Of a stretch of 53,214 nucleotides of DNA, positions 30,858 through 39,593 are shown piece after piece (position 1 is the stretch's first letter; every line of letters starts with the position of its first letter). Source of the DNA: Planctomycetota bacterium (lineage in GTDB: Bacteria > Planctomycetota > Phycisphaerae > Phycisphaerales > UBA1924); NCBI GenBank assembly GCA_023432465.1, contig JAEYUO010000069.1, positions 1-53,214 on the forward strand. The letters run 5' to 3'. The position numbers and the translations under genes were made by a program. The notes under the pieces are model-generated. The model saw nothing but the letters and a program-made list of their open reading frames with translations. It searched no databases and was not told the DNA's origin.

Positions 30858-32480
30858 ATGGTCTGGATCTACGTCGGGTTCATCTTCTTCATCCTGGCGA
30901 TGCTCGCGCTCGATCTGGGCGTGGTGAATCGGAAGGCGCACGTCATCCGGCCGCGGGAATCGTTGATGTTCACCGCGTTCACCGTCGCGCTGGCGCTGGG
31001 GTTCGCGGCGTGCGTGTACTGGATGTATCAGCACAACTGGCCCGCGGGCATCACCGACGAGTTTGTGCGCATCGCGCAGCTCAAGCCGGATGCGGGTGTT
31101 GTCGCGGCGACAGGCCACGGCGGGGACGCAACACTCAAGTATCTGACGGCGTGGGTGCTGGAGTACTCGCTCAGCGTCGACAACATCTTTGTGATCGCGG
31201 TGATCTTCGGGTACTTCCGCGTGCCCGCGCACCTGCAGCACCGGGTGCTGTTCTGGGGCATCCTGGGCGCGTTGATCATGCGTGGCGCGATGATCGTGCT
31301 GGGTGTCGAACTCGTCAAGCGGTTCGAGTGGATCAACTACATCTTCGGCGCATTCCTGGTGTACACCGCGTACAAGATGTTCCGCTCCGGCGAGGGAGAG
31401 ACGGACATCTCGCACAGCCCGGCCATCCGTCTGACTCAGAAGTTCCTCCGGGTGACGCCGCAGTATGAGGGAAGCCACTTCTTCGTGAAGCGCGACGGGT
31501 TGCGGTACGCCACGCCGCTGTTCCTGGCGTTGATGGTCGTTGAGTTCACGGATGTGATCTTTGCGATCGACTCGATCCCGGCGGTGCTGGGGATCACGCA
31601 GGACCCGTTCATCGTGTTCACGTCCAACGTGTTCGCGATCCTGGGGCTTCGGTCGTTGTTCTTCGCGGTGGCATCGGCGCTGGGGAGTTTCCGGTATCTC
31701 AAGACCGCCCTGGTGTTCGTGCTCGCGTTCATCGGGATCAAGATGATCCTGATGGGGGTGCACCACCTGCACCCCCTGGCGGCCTTGCTTCCCGAGGGCT
31801 GGGGAGGGCTGCTGGCGTGGGTGCCCGACCACAAGCTGCATGTCCCGACGGAGTTCTCGCTTGCGGCCATCGTCGGGATGCTCGCGCTGGGCGTGATCGC
31901 GTCGCTGTTCGCCAGCGCGGCGGAGCGGCGACGGCGACGCTCGCCGATGCAGGACATGGCCGAGGCGATCGAGCTGACTCGGCGGAACCTCAAACGCGTG
32001 CTGATCCTGATCGCGGGTTCGCTGGTGATCATGGCCGGTATCGCCATTGCACCGATTCCGGGGCCGGGCGCGATCCCGCTGATCATCGGCGGGCTGATGA
32101 TCCTCGCGACGGAGTTTGTGTGGGCCAAGCGGCTGGTGACGAAGATGCGCAAGCAGGCGCACGCGATGGCGGATACAACCGAGGAGATGGCCAAGCGGTC
32201 CAGCCCGTGGGCGATCCCGCCGGTGCTGCTGCTGCACGCGGCGTTGTTCCTGTCGCTGCTGGAGTTTGCGAACTTCCTGCCGGATGTCTTTGTCATCTCG
32301 ACCTACTTCGGCACCCTGCTCATGGTTCTCGTGTGGGCGTGGCGGGTGGTGGTGAAGCACCGCCGATCAGACCAGCCGACCCTGCTTCCGCGGCCGCCAA
32401 AGACAGGGCCTGCCGAGTTGAAGAGCACGGCTTCACAAGCCGAGGCGAAGCCGTCCGGACACACGGTGGAGCAGAAGTAA
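30858..32480 (+). CDS. TerC-family membrane protein fused to a PGPGW domain
   Basis: 540 residues. Residues about 1-345 are a TerC/Alx unit with LEYSLSVDNIFVIAVIF (D108) and VVEFTDVIFAIDSIPAVLG, the same acidic motifs as in the other TerC. Residues about 380-430 hold a PGPGW-type membrane segment (AIAPIPGPGAIPLIIGGLMIL), normally a separate small protein, followed by a further one or two helices and a polar tail. The first ATG follows the second riboswitch. It should export Mn2+ or a related ion from the cytoplasm. It converges on aroB with only 26 bases between them. Confidence 0.88.
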   Translation: MVWIYVGFIFFILAMLALDLGVVNRKAHVIRPRESLMFTAFTVALALGFAACVYWMYQHNWPAGITDEFVRIAQLKPDAGVVAATGHGGDATLKYLTAWVLEYSLSVDNIFVIAVIFGYFRVPAHLQHRVLFWGILGALIMRGAMIVLGVELVKRFEWINYIFGAFLVYTAYKMFRSGEGETDISHSPAIRLTQKFLRVTPQYEGSHFFVKRDGLRYATPLFLALMVVEFTDVIFAIDSIPAVLGITQDPFIVFTSNVFAILGLRSLFFAVASALGSFRYLKTALVFVLAFIGIKMILMGVHHLHPLAALLPEGWGGLLAWVPDHKLHVPTEFSLAAIVGMLALGVIASLFASAAERRRRRSPMQDMAEAIELTRRNLKRVLILIAGSLVIMAGIAIAPIPGPGAIPLIIGGLMILATEFVWAKRLVTKMRKQAHAMADTTEEMAKRSSPWAIPPVLLLHAALFLSLLEFANFLPDVFVISTYFGTLLMVLVWAWRVVVKHRRSDQPTLLPRPPKTGPAELKSTASQAEAKPSGHTVEQK

Positions 32481-32506
32481 GCACGTCGGGATGGCGAGCA
32501 ACAGGC

Positions 32507-33694
32507 CTACGCGCGAAGCGAATCGATCGCGGCGAGCAGGGCGCTCTGAGGCGGCTTGGTGACCAGGCGGCATCGGTGGTCGGCGCACGGCAGCGCCATT
32601 CGCAGTGCGCCCCCGGCGACCTTCTTGTCATCCAGCATGGCGTCGGCGATGCGTGCGGCATCGGGCAGCCCGCTGATGCGAGTGGGCAGGCCCGCGGCCT
32701 GCAGCGTCTGGGTGAGCTGATCCAGCGCCGCGGGGTCGTTGAGCTTCATCGTCACCGCCAAGTGGCACTCGGCGAGCAGCCCCAGACCCACGGCTTCGCC
32801 GTGCGTCAGGCCGCTCAGTCCTGTTGACTCATGCGAGAGGCCGCCGAGCGTCTCGATCGCGTGCGCGACGGTGTGGCCGCAGTTCAGAGCCATGCGGCCG
32901 CCATGGGGCTGGTCAATCCCTCGCTCGTGCGGATCGCGCGACACGCAGTTGGCTTTGACGGCGACATTGCGGGCGACAAGCGCGGTGAGCTGGGACCGCG
33001 AGCGGGAGAGGATCTCGCCGATGTGCTTGCGCGTGTAGTCCGCCAGAGTCGGATCGGCGAAGTCGGAGCCGATGAGACCGTGCTTGATGCACTCGGCAAG
33101 GCCGGACCGCAGCTCGCGGTCCGGGAGCGAGGCGAGCGCATCAACATCGCACAGCACCAGCGCGGGCATGTGGAACGCGCCGGCCATGTTCTTCTTCAGC
33201 GGGCCGGGCCTGCCGCACTCGACAGCGCGGATGTTCACAGCCGTCTTGCCGCCAACGGAAGCATCGACCATCGAGAGGAGCGTGGTGGGGAGTTGAACAA
33301 AGGGTACGCCGCGGCGATAGGTCGCGGCGGCAAACCCCGCGACATCGCCGACGATGCCCCCTCCAAACGCGGCGATGGGCTCATCGCGTTCAAGCCGGAA
33401 ACCGACCGCCGCGGAGCAAATCTGTTCGAGCGTCGCAAAGGACTTGTGGTCCTCATCGGCGGTGACGGGGCACAGGCCGGGATCGATGCCGCCGGATCGA
33501 AGCGCGGCGATCGCGCCATCGACGAGCGAATGGGGGAGGCGGGCATCGTGGACAAGCAACAAGCGGCGCACGCCACGAACGGCAAAGCGAATGAAGGGCG
33601 CGGCGTGCTGAAGCACGCTCGAGCCGACAAGGACCTCGTACCCGCCCGCGGAGACTGCCCGCACGCCGGCGGGTGTGGGTGGCCTGAAGATCAT
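32507..33694 (-). CDS. aroB: 3-dehydroquinate synthase
   Basis: 395 residues from the ATG at 33694 (AAGG nine bases upstream; the frame continues to 33955 inside rsfS). AroB performs the second step of the shikimate pathway, converting DAHP to 3-dehydroquinate with NAD+ and a divalent metal. The NAD-binding GGGIVGDVAGFAAATYRRG, the segment PTTLLSMVDASVGGKTAVN, and the metal ligands in 'GLAECIKHGLI' and 'GHTVAHAIE' are all present. It lies 25 bases after rsfS on the same strand. Confidence 0.95.
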   Translation of the reverse strand: MIFRPPTPAGVRAVSAGGYEVLVGSSVLQHAAPFIRFAVRGVRRLLLVHDARLPHSLVDGAIAALRSGGIDPGLCPVTADEDHKSFATLEQICSAAVGFRLERDEPIAAFGGGIVGDVAGFAAATYRRGVPFVQLPTTLLSMVDASVGGKTAVNIRAVECGRPGPLKKNMAGAFHMPALVLCDVDALASLPDRELRSGLAECIKHGLIGSDFADPTLADYTRKHIGEILSRSRSQLTALVARNVAVKANCVSRDPHERGIDQPHGGRMALNCGHTVAHAIETLGGLSHESTGLSGLTHGEAVGLGLLAECHLAVTMKLNDPAALDQLTQTLQAAGLPTRISGLPDAARIADAMLDDKKVAGGALRMALPCADHRCRLVTKPPQSALLAAIDSLRA

Positions 33695-33719
33695 CTCGGG
33701 TCCTTCGCCGGGCACGGGG

Positions 33720-34178
33720 CTACTCCGCATCGGCGGCGTGCCGCCGCTTTTCACCTGGCCGTTCCCACGCCACCTGCGGCGCATCGCCCCAGAGCATCTC
33801 CAGGTCGTACTGCGCACGGGTGTTGGGCTCGAAGACGTGCACCACGCAATCGATGCAGTCGATGACAATCCACGTCGTCCGATCGTCGATGTGCCGGCGG
33901 AACATCGGGAACTTCTGTTCCTCGGCGAGCGTGGCGACGTGCTGGGCCGCGGCACGCATCTGGCGGTCGGAAGTGCCCGACGCGATCACGATGAAGTCCG
34001 ACACCTGCGAGAGTTGTTGAACATCCAGCACCACGATGTCGGCGCACTTGGCATCGGCCAGACATCGGGCCGCATCGACGGCGAACGCCCGGGTGACCGC
34101 CGGGTCCGTGATGGCGCGGGTCGGGAGAATCTCGTGGGTCTGCTTCTCCAGGGGGTGCTGCTTGATGTTCTTGCTCAT
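33720..34178 (-). CDS. rsfS: Ribosomal silencing factor RsfS
   Basis: 152 residues from the ATG at 34178. The family pattern is clear: KCADIVVLDVQQLSQVSDFIVIASGTSDRQMRAAAQHV, then 'WIVIDCIDCVVHVFEPNTRAQYDLEMLWGDA'. RsfS binds ribosomal protein L14 and keeps the subunits apart when nutrients are low. A charged N-terminal extension of about 35 residues precedes the domain. TACCCT on the minus strand (34193-34188) lies nine bases before the ATG. Confidence 0.93.
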   Translation of the reverse strand: MSKNIKQHPLEKQTHEILPTRAITDPAVTRAFAVDAARCLADAKCADIVVLDVQQLSQVSDFIVIASGTSDRQMRAAAQHVATLAEEQKFPMFRRHIDDRTTWIVIDCIDCVVHVFEPNTRAQYDLEMLWGDAPQVAWERPGEKRRHAADAE

Positions 34179-34230
34179 GTGCCGCAAAGGGTAGGGGTGT
34201 TGCGGCCGCGGCACACCCCCTCGCACCGCC

Positions 34231-35088
34231 TTATCGCGTGGGTCGCACCGGCACCAGACACGCCGTCAGGAACTGGTTCCCGATGCGGTCCGTGATGGGG
34301 ATCGAGCGGCGTGTGGGAGAGCCGATGGGCAGGTTGCGGTCCAGACACCGGTGCAACGCCTGCCCCAGATCGTGCTCGGCCGTCGGCAGATCGTGCGTAA
34401 AGAGCAGGATGAGGGCCGCGGCGTGGAGAATGCGGCCGTCCGATGAGAGCTTCTTGACATCCGCCGCGGGGCCTCGAGAAAGCTCCGCGGAGTATGAGGA
34501 GTTGGGACCAGCGATACCAGCGGAGTAAGTGAACTGGCCGACAACCTTGAGCTCCAGCCAGAATGCGTCTTCGGGCGGGCAGGTGTCCGCGGGAGGTGTC
34601 GGCGGGGGCTCGGCGGCCTCTAAGGCGGCGAAGAGCGTGCAAGCGGCCTGCTGTTTGCGGGCTCGCGCGGTTTTGACGATCGCGAGCGGATCGCCGAGTT
34701 TCAGGCCGGGGGCGGGCGTGAGGACAAGGTCGCAGCGCAATCGGTCGCGCGGGTCGGGGAGCTCGCCGGTGATGGGGTCGGCCGCGGCGATGTCGGCCTC
34801 GGTGTAATCGGAGATGTCGATCTGCGGGGAGATGTCGAGCGAGGCTGCGGATTTGCCGCCGCGGCGCTGCTTGCGGGTCCATTCGTGCGGGTAGGGCTGC
34901 TCGCGAAGAACGCCGTGCGGCTGCCCGCTGGTTTGCGCTGCTGCGGCGAGGGCCTGAGCGATCAGCGCGTGGAACTTCACTTCCGGCCATGAGTCGAGGC
35001 CGTGGACTGCGTGCTCCTCGCGAAGATCGGCTTCACGCTGAGCGAGAGCGACGGCAACCGCGTCGAGGATGTCGTCGGGATACCACAC
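34231..35088 (-). CDS. Hypothetical protein with possible PD-(D/E)xK-like core
   Basis: 285 residues from a GTG at 35088. I do not recognise the family. The segments 'RDRLRCDLVLTP' and 'EDAFWLELKVVGQF' show an Asp followed about 70 residues later by ExK, reminiscent of a PD-(D/E)xK nuclease core, but the match is weak. No ribosome site is present; TACAGT (35099-35094, minus) is five bases from the GTG. It lies 15 bases after livF and 52 bases before rsfS, all on the same strand. Confidence 0.55.
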   Translation of the reverse strand: MWYPDDILDAVAVALAQREADLREEHAVHGLDSWPEVKFHALIAQALAAAAQTSGQPHGVLREQPYPHEWTRKQRRGGKSAASLDISPQIDISDYTEADIAAADPITGELPDPRDRLRCDLVLTPAPGLKLGDPLAIVKTARARKQQAACTLFAALEAAEPPPTPPADTCPPEDAFWLELKVVGQFTYSAGIAGPNSSYSAELSRGPAADVKKLSSDGRILHAAALILLFTHDLPTAEHDLGQALHRCLDRNLPIGSPTRRSIPITDRIGNQFLTACLVPVRPTR

Positions 35089-35103
35089 GGGGAACTGTAA
35101 GGC

Positions 35104-35826
35104 CTAGCCAACCCCCAGATACGCCTTCCGCACCTCGTCGCTGGCGGCGAGTTCCCTAGCCGGACGGCTCATCTTGATCTCGCCGGTCTCAAGCACATAG
35201 CCGTAGTGGGCGATGTTCAACGCCATGTGTGCGTTTTGCTCGACCAGCAAGATCGTCGTGCCCTCGGCGTTGATGTCGCGGATGATCTTGAAGATCGTCT
35301 GCACGATCTGCGGCGCAAGCCCGAGCGAGGGCTCATCCAGCAGCAGGAGCTTGGGCCGGGCCATCAGCGCCCGCGCCATCGCGAGCATCTGCTGCTCACC
35401 GCCCGAGAGCGTGCCCGCGTTCTGCTTCAGCCGCTCGCGCAGCCGGGGGAACAGGTCCAGCGACTTGTCCCGGTCTTTGGCGATCTGCGCAGAGTCCCGG
35501 CGCGTGAACGCCCCGAGCGACAGGTTTTCATCGACGCTGAGGTTGGCGAAGATGCCGCGGCCCTCGGGGCTGTGGGCGATGCCGATACGGACCATCTCGT
35601 GTGCGGGCAGGCCCACCAGCGACCGGCCGTCATAGATGACCTCACCCGAAGCGGGCCGGATCATCCCCGAGATCGCGCGGAGCGTCGTCGTCTTGCCCGC
35701 GCCGTTGCAGCCGATGAGCGTGACGATCTGCCCCTGCTCCACGCGCAGCGAGACGTCGTGGATCGCCTCGATCGCGCCGTAGCGGACCCTCAGGTTGCTG
35801 ACTTCCAGCAGCACACGACCGCTCAT
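35104..35826 (-). CDS. livF: Branched-chain amino acid ABC transporter ATP-binding protein LivF
   Basis: 240 residues. Walker A GCNGAGKT (39-46), signature LSGGEQQMLAMARAL, Walker B LLLLDEPSLGLAP and the switch histidine region are present; 'SPEGRGIFANLSVDENL' is typical of LivF. It supplies ATP energy together with LivG. The ATG overlaps the livG stop (ATGA), so the frame open to 35967 is not used. Confidence 0.94.
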   Translation of the reverse strand: MSGRVLLEVSNLRVRYGAIEAIHDVSLRVEQGQIVTLIGCNGAGKTTTLRAISGMIRPASGEVIYDGRSLVGLPAHEMVRIGIAHSPEGRGIFANLSVDENLSLGAFTRRDSAQIAKDRDKSLDLFPRLRERLKQNAGTLSGGEQQMLAMARALMARPKLLLLDEPSLGLAPQIVQTIFKIIRDINAEGTTILLVEQNAHMALNIAHYGYVLETGEIKMSRPARELAASDEVRKAYLGVG

Positions 35827-36647
35827 GCGCCACCCCCGCCGGCAACGGCGTCGAGCGCGACCGGCTCGCCCAGATACGCCTCGATCACCTTCGGATTTTT
35901 CTGCACTTCCTCGGGCGTTCCCTCGGCGATCGTCACGCCGTGGTCGAGCACGGTAATGCGCTCGCACAGGCCCATCACCACGCCCATGTCGTGCTCGATC
36001 AGCAGGATCGTGAGGCTGAACTTGTCGCGGATGCCACGGATCATCGTGCGAAGCTCGATCTTTTCCTGCGGGTTCATGCCCGCGGCGGGTTCATCCAGAA
36101 GCAGCACCTTCGGATCGGTGGCCAGCGCTCGGGCGATCTCCAGCCGGCGCTGGTCGCCGTAGGGCAGGTTCCGTGCGTCGTCGCGCTCGCGGTGCAGCAG
36201 CCCCAGGATGTTCAGCAGCTCGCGCGAACGCTCGATGATCGCAAGCTCCTCGCCCGCCGCGCGCGAGGAACGCCAGAGTGTCCCGGCCAGCGTGTGCCGC
36301 GTCCGAAGGTGGCACGCGACCCGCACGTTGTCGAGCACCGTCAGATCCGGGAACAGCCGAATGTTCTGAAATGTCCTGGCCATCCCCGCCGCAGCGCGTT
36401 GGCTGGGGCGCTTGCCCAGGAGCGATGCCCCATCGAGCGAGATCGTACCGCTCGTGGGTCGATACACCCCGGTGAGCAGGTTGAAGATGGTGGTCTTGCC
36501 CGCGCCGTTGGGGCCGATCAGCCCGTGCAGCCTGCCGCGAGGGAGCTGGAGCGTGAAGTCCGTCACGGCCTTGAGCCCACCGAACGCGATCGAGATGCTC
36601 CGGGCATCGAGCACGGGTCTGGGATCTGGGGCGGGGCTGTTGCTCAT
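35823..36647 (-). CDS. livG: Branched-chain amino acid ABC transporter ATP-binding protein LivG
   Basis: 274 residues from the ATG at 36647, which overlaps the livM stop by ATGA. Walker A GPNGAGKT (45-52), the LivG-type linker 'ARTFQNIRLFPDLTVLDNVRVACH', signature variant LPYGDQRRLEIARALA, and Walker B VLLLDEPAAGMNP are present. It is the second ATPase of the importer. The tight overlaps on both sides show a single operon with livM and livF. Confidence 0.94.
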   Translation of the reverse strand: MSNSPAPDPRPVLDARSISIAFGGLKAVTDFTLQLPRGRLHGLIGPNGAGKTTIFNLLTGVYRPTSGTISLDGASLLGKRPSQRAAAGMARTFQNIRLFPDLTVLDNVRVACHLRTRHTLAGTLWRSSRAAGEELAIIERSRELLNILGLLHRERDDARNLPYGDQRRLEIARALATDPKVLLLDEPAAGMNPQEKIELRTMIRGIRDKFSLTILLIEHDMGVVMGLCERITVLDHGVTIAEGTPEEVQKNPKVIEAYLGEPVALDAVAGGGGA

Positions 36648-37972
36648 CGCCGCGCCCCCTTGCCGCCCTTGGCGCCAGAGCGAACCGGCCGCAGTTCCCA
36701 GATCTCGCGGATGCCAAGCAAGCCCTCGGGCCGGAGGATCATCATCAGCACCAGCGCGACGGCGTAGATCACCATGCGGTAACCGGCGAGGTCCACGCCG
36801 AGCGTCCGTGCGGTCCACCGCATGATCTCCCACGCGATGAGGATCGCTGCAATCGTGACCGCGGGCTTCCACCGCTTCTGCGAGAACGGCGTGAGCACGG
36901 CGGCAATGAACACGCCCGCAATGAGCCCCAACGGCCAGATGGAGGGGGGCTGCCTGAGCAGTTCAGGCAAAATCGTCAGGATCGTCGCGGCAAGCGCCGC
37001 CCCGCTGATCGAGCCCAGCCCGCCGAGCACCACCATGATGAGAATGTCGAAGCTCTTGAGGAAGCCCAGCTCGCCGGGGTTGAGCTGCACCCCCACGGTG
37101 TGGGCAAAGAGCCCACCCGCGATGCCCGCGAAGAACGCCGCGATCACGAACGCACGCACCTTGTACTTCGTCGTCGGCACGCCCATCGCTTCTGCGGCGA
37201 CCTCGTCCTCGCGGATGGCCAGGAACGCGCGGCCGGTGCTGGAATACTTCAGCCTCACGGCGACGAGCAGCGTCAGCCCGGCGAAGACCCATACCCAGAA
37301 CAGGCTCGAATAGAACGGCAGTCCGGAGAACCCCAGGGCCCCGCCGGAATACTTCGGCAGCAGATACGCTGGTGTCGCGGCGATCTTCTCCGCATCCCAC
37401 AGCACCTCGGTCGTCTGCGATTGGATCAGCACGCGGACGATCTCGCCGAACCCCAGCGTCACGATTGCCAGATAGTCGCCCTTGAGCCGCAGCGAGGGCA
37501 GGCCGACGAGGTATCCGCACCCGGCCGCGGCGATACCCCCGGCCAGCAGGGATCCCAGAAAGAGCAGATCCGACCCTCGGATGAGTGGCACCGAACCTCG
37601 CGAACCGATCATGCCGCTGAGCATGCCGCCGTTCATGTTCGCATCGCCGAACAACCGGAACGACCCGTAATACACGATCGTCGCCGAGACGTATGCCCCG
37701 ACCGCCATGAACGCTGCATGGCCGATCGAGAACTGGCCGGTGAAGCCGTTCACCATCGTCAGCGAGACGGCGAGAATGATGCTCGTCCCGATATCAAGCA
37801 GCATCTTGGCGGCAAAGACGGGCAGGATCGGACGGATGACCAGTTGCAGCAGGATCGCGAGCACGAGGCACGCTGCGAGCGGCCACGCCGATCGCAGCAG
37901 CGACATCGCGGCCGGCGGCCGCAGCGCATCGGCCCGGGCGTGGAAGGCGTCTTGTCCGCGAGTCTCAGCCAT
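36644..37972 (-). CDS. livM: Branched-chain amino acid ABC transporter permease LivM
   Basis: 442 residues from the ATG at 37972. About ten transmembrane segments; the family core is NGFTGQFSIGHAAFMAVGAY, LKGDYLAIVTLGFGEIVRVL and the coupling loop 'YSSTGRAFLAIREDEVAAEAMGVPTTKYKVRAFVIAAFFAG'. An insertion of about 40 residues relative to typical LivM lies at about 110-150 (NMNGGMLSGMIGSRGSV). The C-terminal 70 residues include extra helices. It pairs with LivH to form the membrane channel. Confidence 0.92.
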   Translation of the reverse strand: MAETRGQDAFHARADALRPPAAMSLLRSAWPLAACLVLAILLQLVIRPILPVFAAKMLLDIGTSIILAVSLTMVNGFTGQFSIGHAAFMAVGAYVSATIVYYGSFRLFGDANMNGGMLSGMIGSRGSVPLIRGSDLLFLGSLLAGGIAAAGCGYLVGLPSLRLKGDYLAIVTLGFGEIVRVLIQSQTTEVLWDAEKIAATPAYLLPKYSGGALGFSGLPFYSSLFWVWVFAGLTLLVAVRLKYSSTGRAFLAIREDEVAAEAMGVPTTKYKVRAFVIAAFFAGIAGGLFAHTVGVQLNPGELGFLKSFDILIMVVLGGLGSISGAALAATILTILPELLRQPPSIWPLGLIAGVFIAAVLTPFSQKRWKPAVTIAAILIAWEIMRWTARTLGVDLAGYRMVIYAVALVLMMILRPEGLLGIREIWELRPVRSGAKGGKGARR

Positions 37973-38034
37973 TTCCGGAGCGAGTCCTTTTTGATCCTTG
38001 CCGCTGCCGCGTAGAGAGCCAACGAGGAAAGAGT

Positions 38035-38063
38035 GGGGGGAGCCGGGGGGGGGGCGGGGCGGG
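38035..38063 (+). other. G-rich tract between livH and livM with strong G-quadruplex potential
   Basis: G runs of 6, 10, 4 and 3, separated by AGCC, C and C, end at the livH stop codon. On the plus strand this is the template for the minus-strand operon. Confidence 0.45.
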
Positions 38064-39461
38064 TCAGACCTTCTCGGTCGCGACGCTGCCCAGCAGGCCG
38101 CCCGGACGAACGAGCAGAACGACGATGAGCAGACCAAACACGACGACATCGCAGAGCTTCGGGCCCTGCTCGCCGAGATACGCACGCGAGAAGAACTCGA
38201 TCAGGCCGATCAGGATCCCGCCGAGCATCGCCCCGCGGATGTTCCCGATCCCGCCGACAACCGCCGCGACAAACGCCTTCAGCCCCAGCAGCACCCACGT
38301 CGGTGAGGCCGTTTGCCCCAGCCCCGAGTACTTCTGGCTATAGAGGAACCCCGCCGCGGCGGCGAGCGAGGCCCCGATCACAAAGGTGATCGAAATCACC
38401 CGATCCACATTGATGCCCATGATCGCGGCGTTGCCCGGGCTGAACGACACCGCCCGCATCGCCCGCCCCAGCTTTGTCCGGAAGACCAGCCAATCCAGCA
38501 GCAGCATCAGCACGACCGCCGTGCCCGCGCCCGCGACATCCACCAGGCGAATCGGCACCCGCGGCGAGCGCACCAGTTTGTACGACAGATCCGTTGCGCC
38601 CGTGGTGACCGGTGGCGAGATGGCGATGCTCGACCCCGCGGCATACTCCCCGACCGGCGAGGCGATCCCGACATTCGCGATCCGCCCCGAAGGGCCGAAC
38701 ACCTCGACCTTGTAGTCGCGTCCCGCCGCAAGGCTCGCCGGTTGATCGAGCACGATCTGCGTTCCGTTCTCGATGAGTGTCAGCGGACCTTCACCGATCA
38801 CCGAACGGTTGAGCACCCGGTCTTGGAGCAACTCCGGCATGCCCTGCGGCCGAGTGCCGAACATCCAGTCGAGTTGCCCGAGATTCTGCAGAAAGAGTGA
38901 AACACCGATCGCGGTGATCAGCACGTTGAGCCGCGGAGCCTTCCGCAGCGGCTTATAGGCCAGCCGCTCCAGCGAGAACCCGACGAGCCCGCAGGTGCCC
39001 ATCGCCGTGATGAGGATGATCCCCCCCGCCAGGAACGAGAACGTGTCCGACATCTTCGCCGCCCGCGCCAGCACCACGAGCATGATCAGCGACCACCCCC
39101 AGCACGCCGCAACAGACATCGGCACGGCAGCCCCCGACCGCGGCAGTCCCGGAAGCCGCGGCTGGATCAACCGCTCATAGAGCGTGAGCAGCACGGCGGT
39201 CGCGCTCACGGACCCCGCGACCCACCACACCCACGGGGCGATGCTCGTCATCATCACCTCGCCCGTCACCGGGTTGGTGTTCCCGAACCCGGCCGTCAGC
39301 GCGATCGAGAATGACACCCACGCGCCAAGCACGAACACATCGCTGTGCGCGAAGTTGATGAACTTCAGGATGCCGTACACCATCGTGTAGCCCAGCGCGA
39401 TCAGCGCGTACAGGCTCCCGACCGCGAGGCCGTCCATCAGGGTTTGCAGGAATCGGTCCAT
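38064..39461 (-). CDS. livH: Branched-chain amino acid ABC transporter permease LivH, enlarged
   Basis: 465 residues, where the family usually has about 300. The core is intact: GLAVGSLYALIALGYTMVYGILKFINFAHSD at the N-terminus and, at the C-terminus, the coupling loop 'RTKLGRAMRAVSFSPGNAAIMGINVDRVISITFVIG' and 'AAVVGGIGNIRGAMLGGILIG'. Two extra parts explain the size: additional transmembrane segments at about 75-130 and a polar, beta-rich insertion of about 75 residues at about 225-300, just before 'RLVDVAGAGTAVVLMLLLDWLVF', which should face the periplasm. With LivM it forms the translocation path. Confidence 0.9.
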   Translation of the reverse strand: MDRFLQTLMDGLAVGSLYALIALGYTMVYGILKFINFAHSDVFVLGAWVSFSIALTAGFGNTNPVTGEVMMTSIAPWVWWVAGSVSATAVLLTLYERLIQPRLPGLPRSGAAVPMSVAACWGWSLIMLVVLARAAKMSDTFSFLAGGIILITAMGTCGLVGFSLERLAYKPLRKAPRLNVLITAIGVSLFLQNLGQLDWMFGTRPQGMPELLQDRVLNRSVIGEGPLTLIENGTQIVLDQPASLAAGRDYKVEVFGPSGRIANVGIASPVGEYAAGSSIAISPPVTTGATDLSYKLVRSPRVPIRLVDVAGAGTAVVLMLLLDWLVFRTKLGRAMRAVSFSPGNAAIMGINVDRVISITFVIGASLAAAAGFLYSQKYSGLGQTASPTWVLLGLKAFVAAVVGGIGNIRGAMLGGILIGLIEFFSRAYLGEQGPKLCDVVVFGLLIVVLLVRPGGLLGSVATEKV

Positions 39462-39511
39462 CTGGTGATGGCAGGGGACATGAAGAATCGGGACCAGGAA
39501 GAGGGAACGAA

Positions 39512-39543
39512 AACCCCCCGCGCGACCCGGGTGGCGGGGGGTT
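39512..39543 (-). terminator. Hairpin between the binding-protein gene and livH
   Basis: A perfect 10-bp stem (AACCCCCCGC / GCGGGGGGTT, 12-base loop), with AAAA at the left, so on the minus strand a T run follows. It lies 51 bases after the binding-protein stop and before livH. It probably lets the binding protein be made in excess over the permeases. Confidence 0.7.
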
Positions 39544-39593
39544 GGGGGGTGGAGGTTACAGCATTTGGTCGGGTTCTTCCAGTGCGAGGCGGA

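Noticed and set aside
30741..32360. Minus-strand open frame opposite the second TerC gene
   Set aside because: Antisense shadow; biased composition and no motif.
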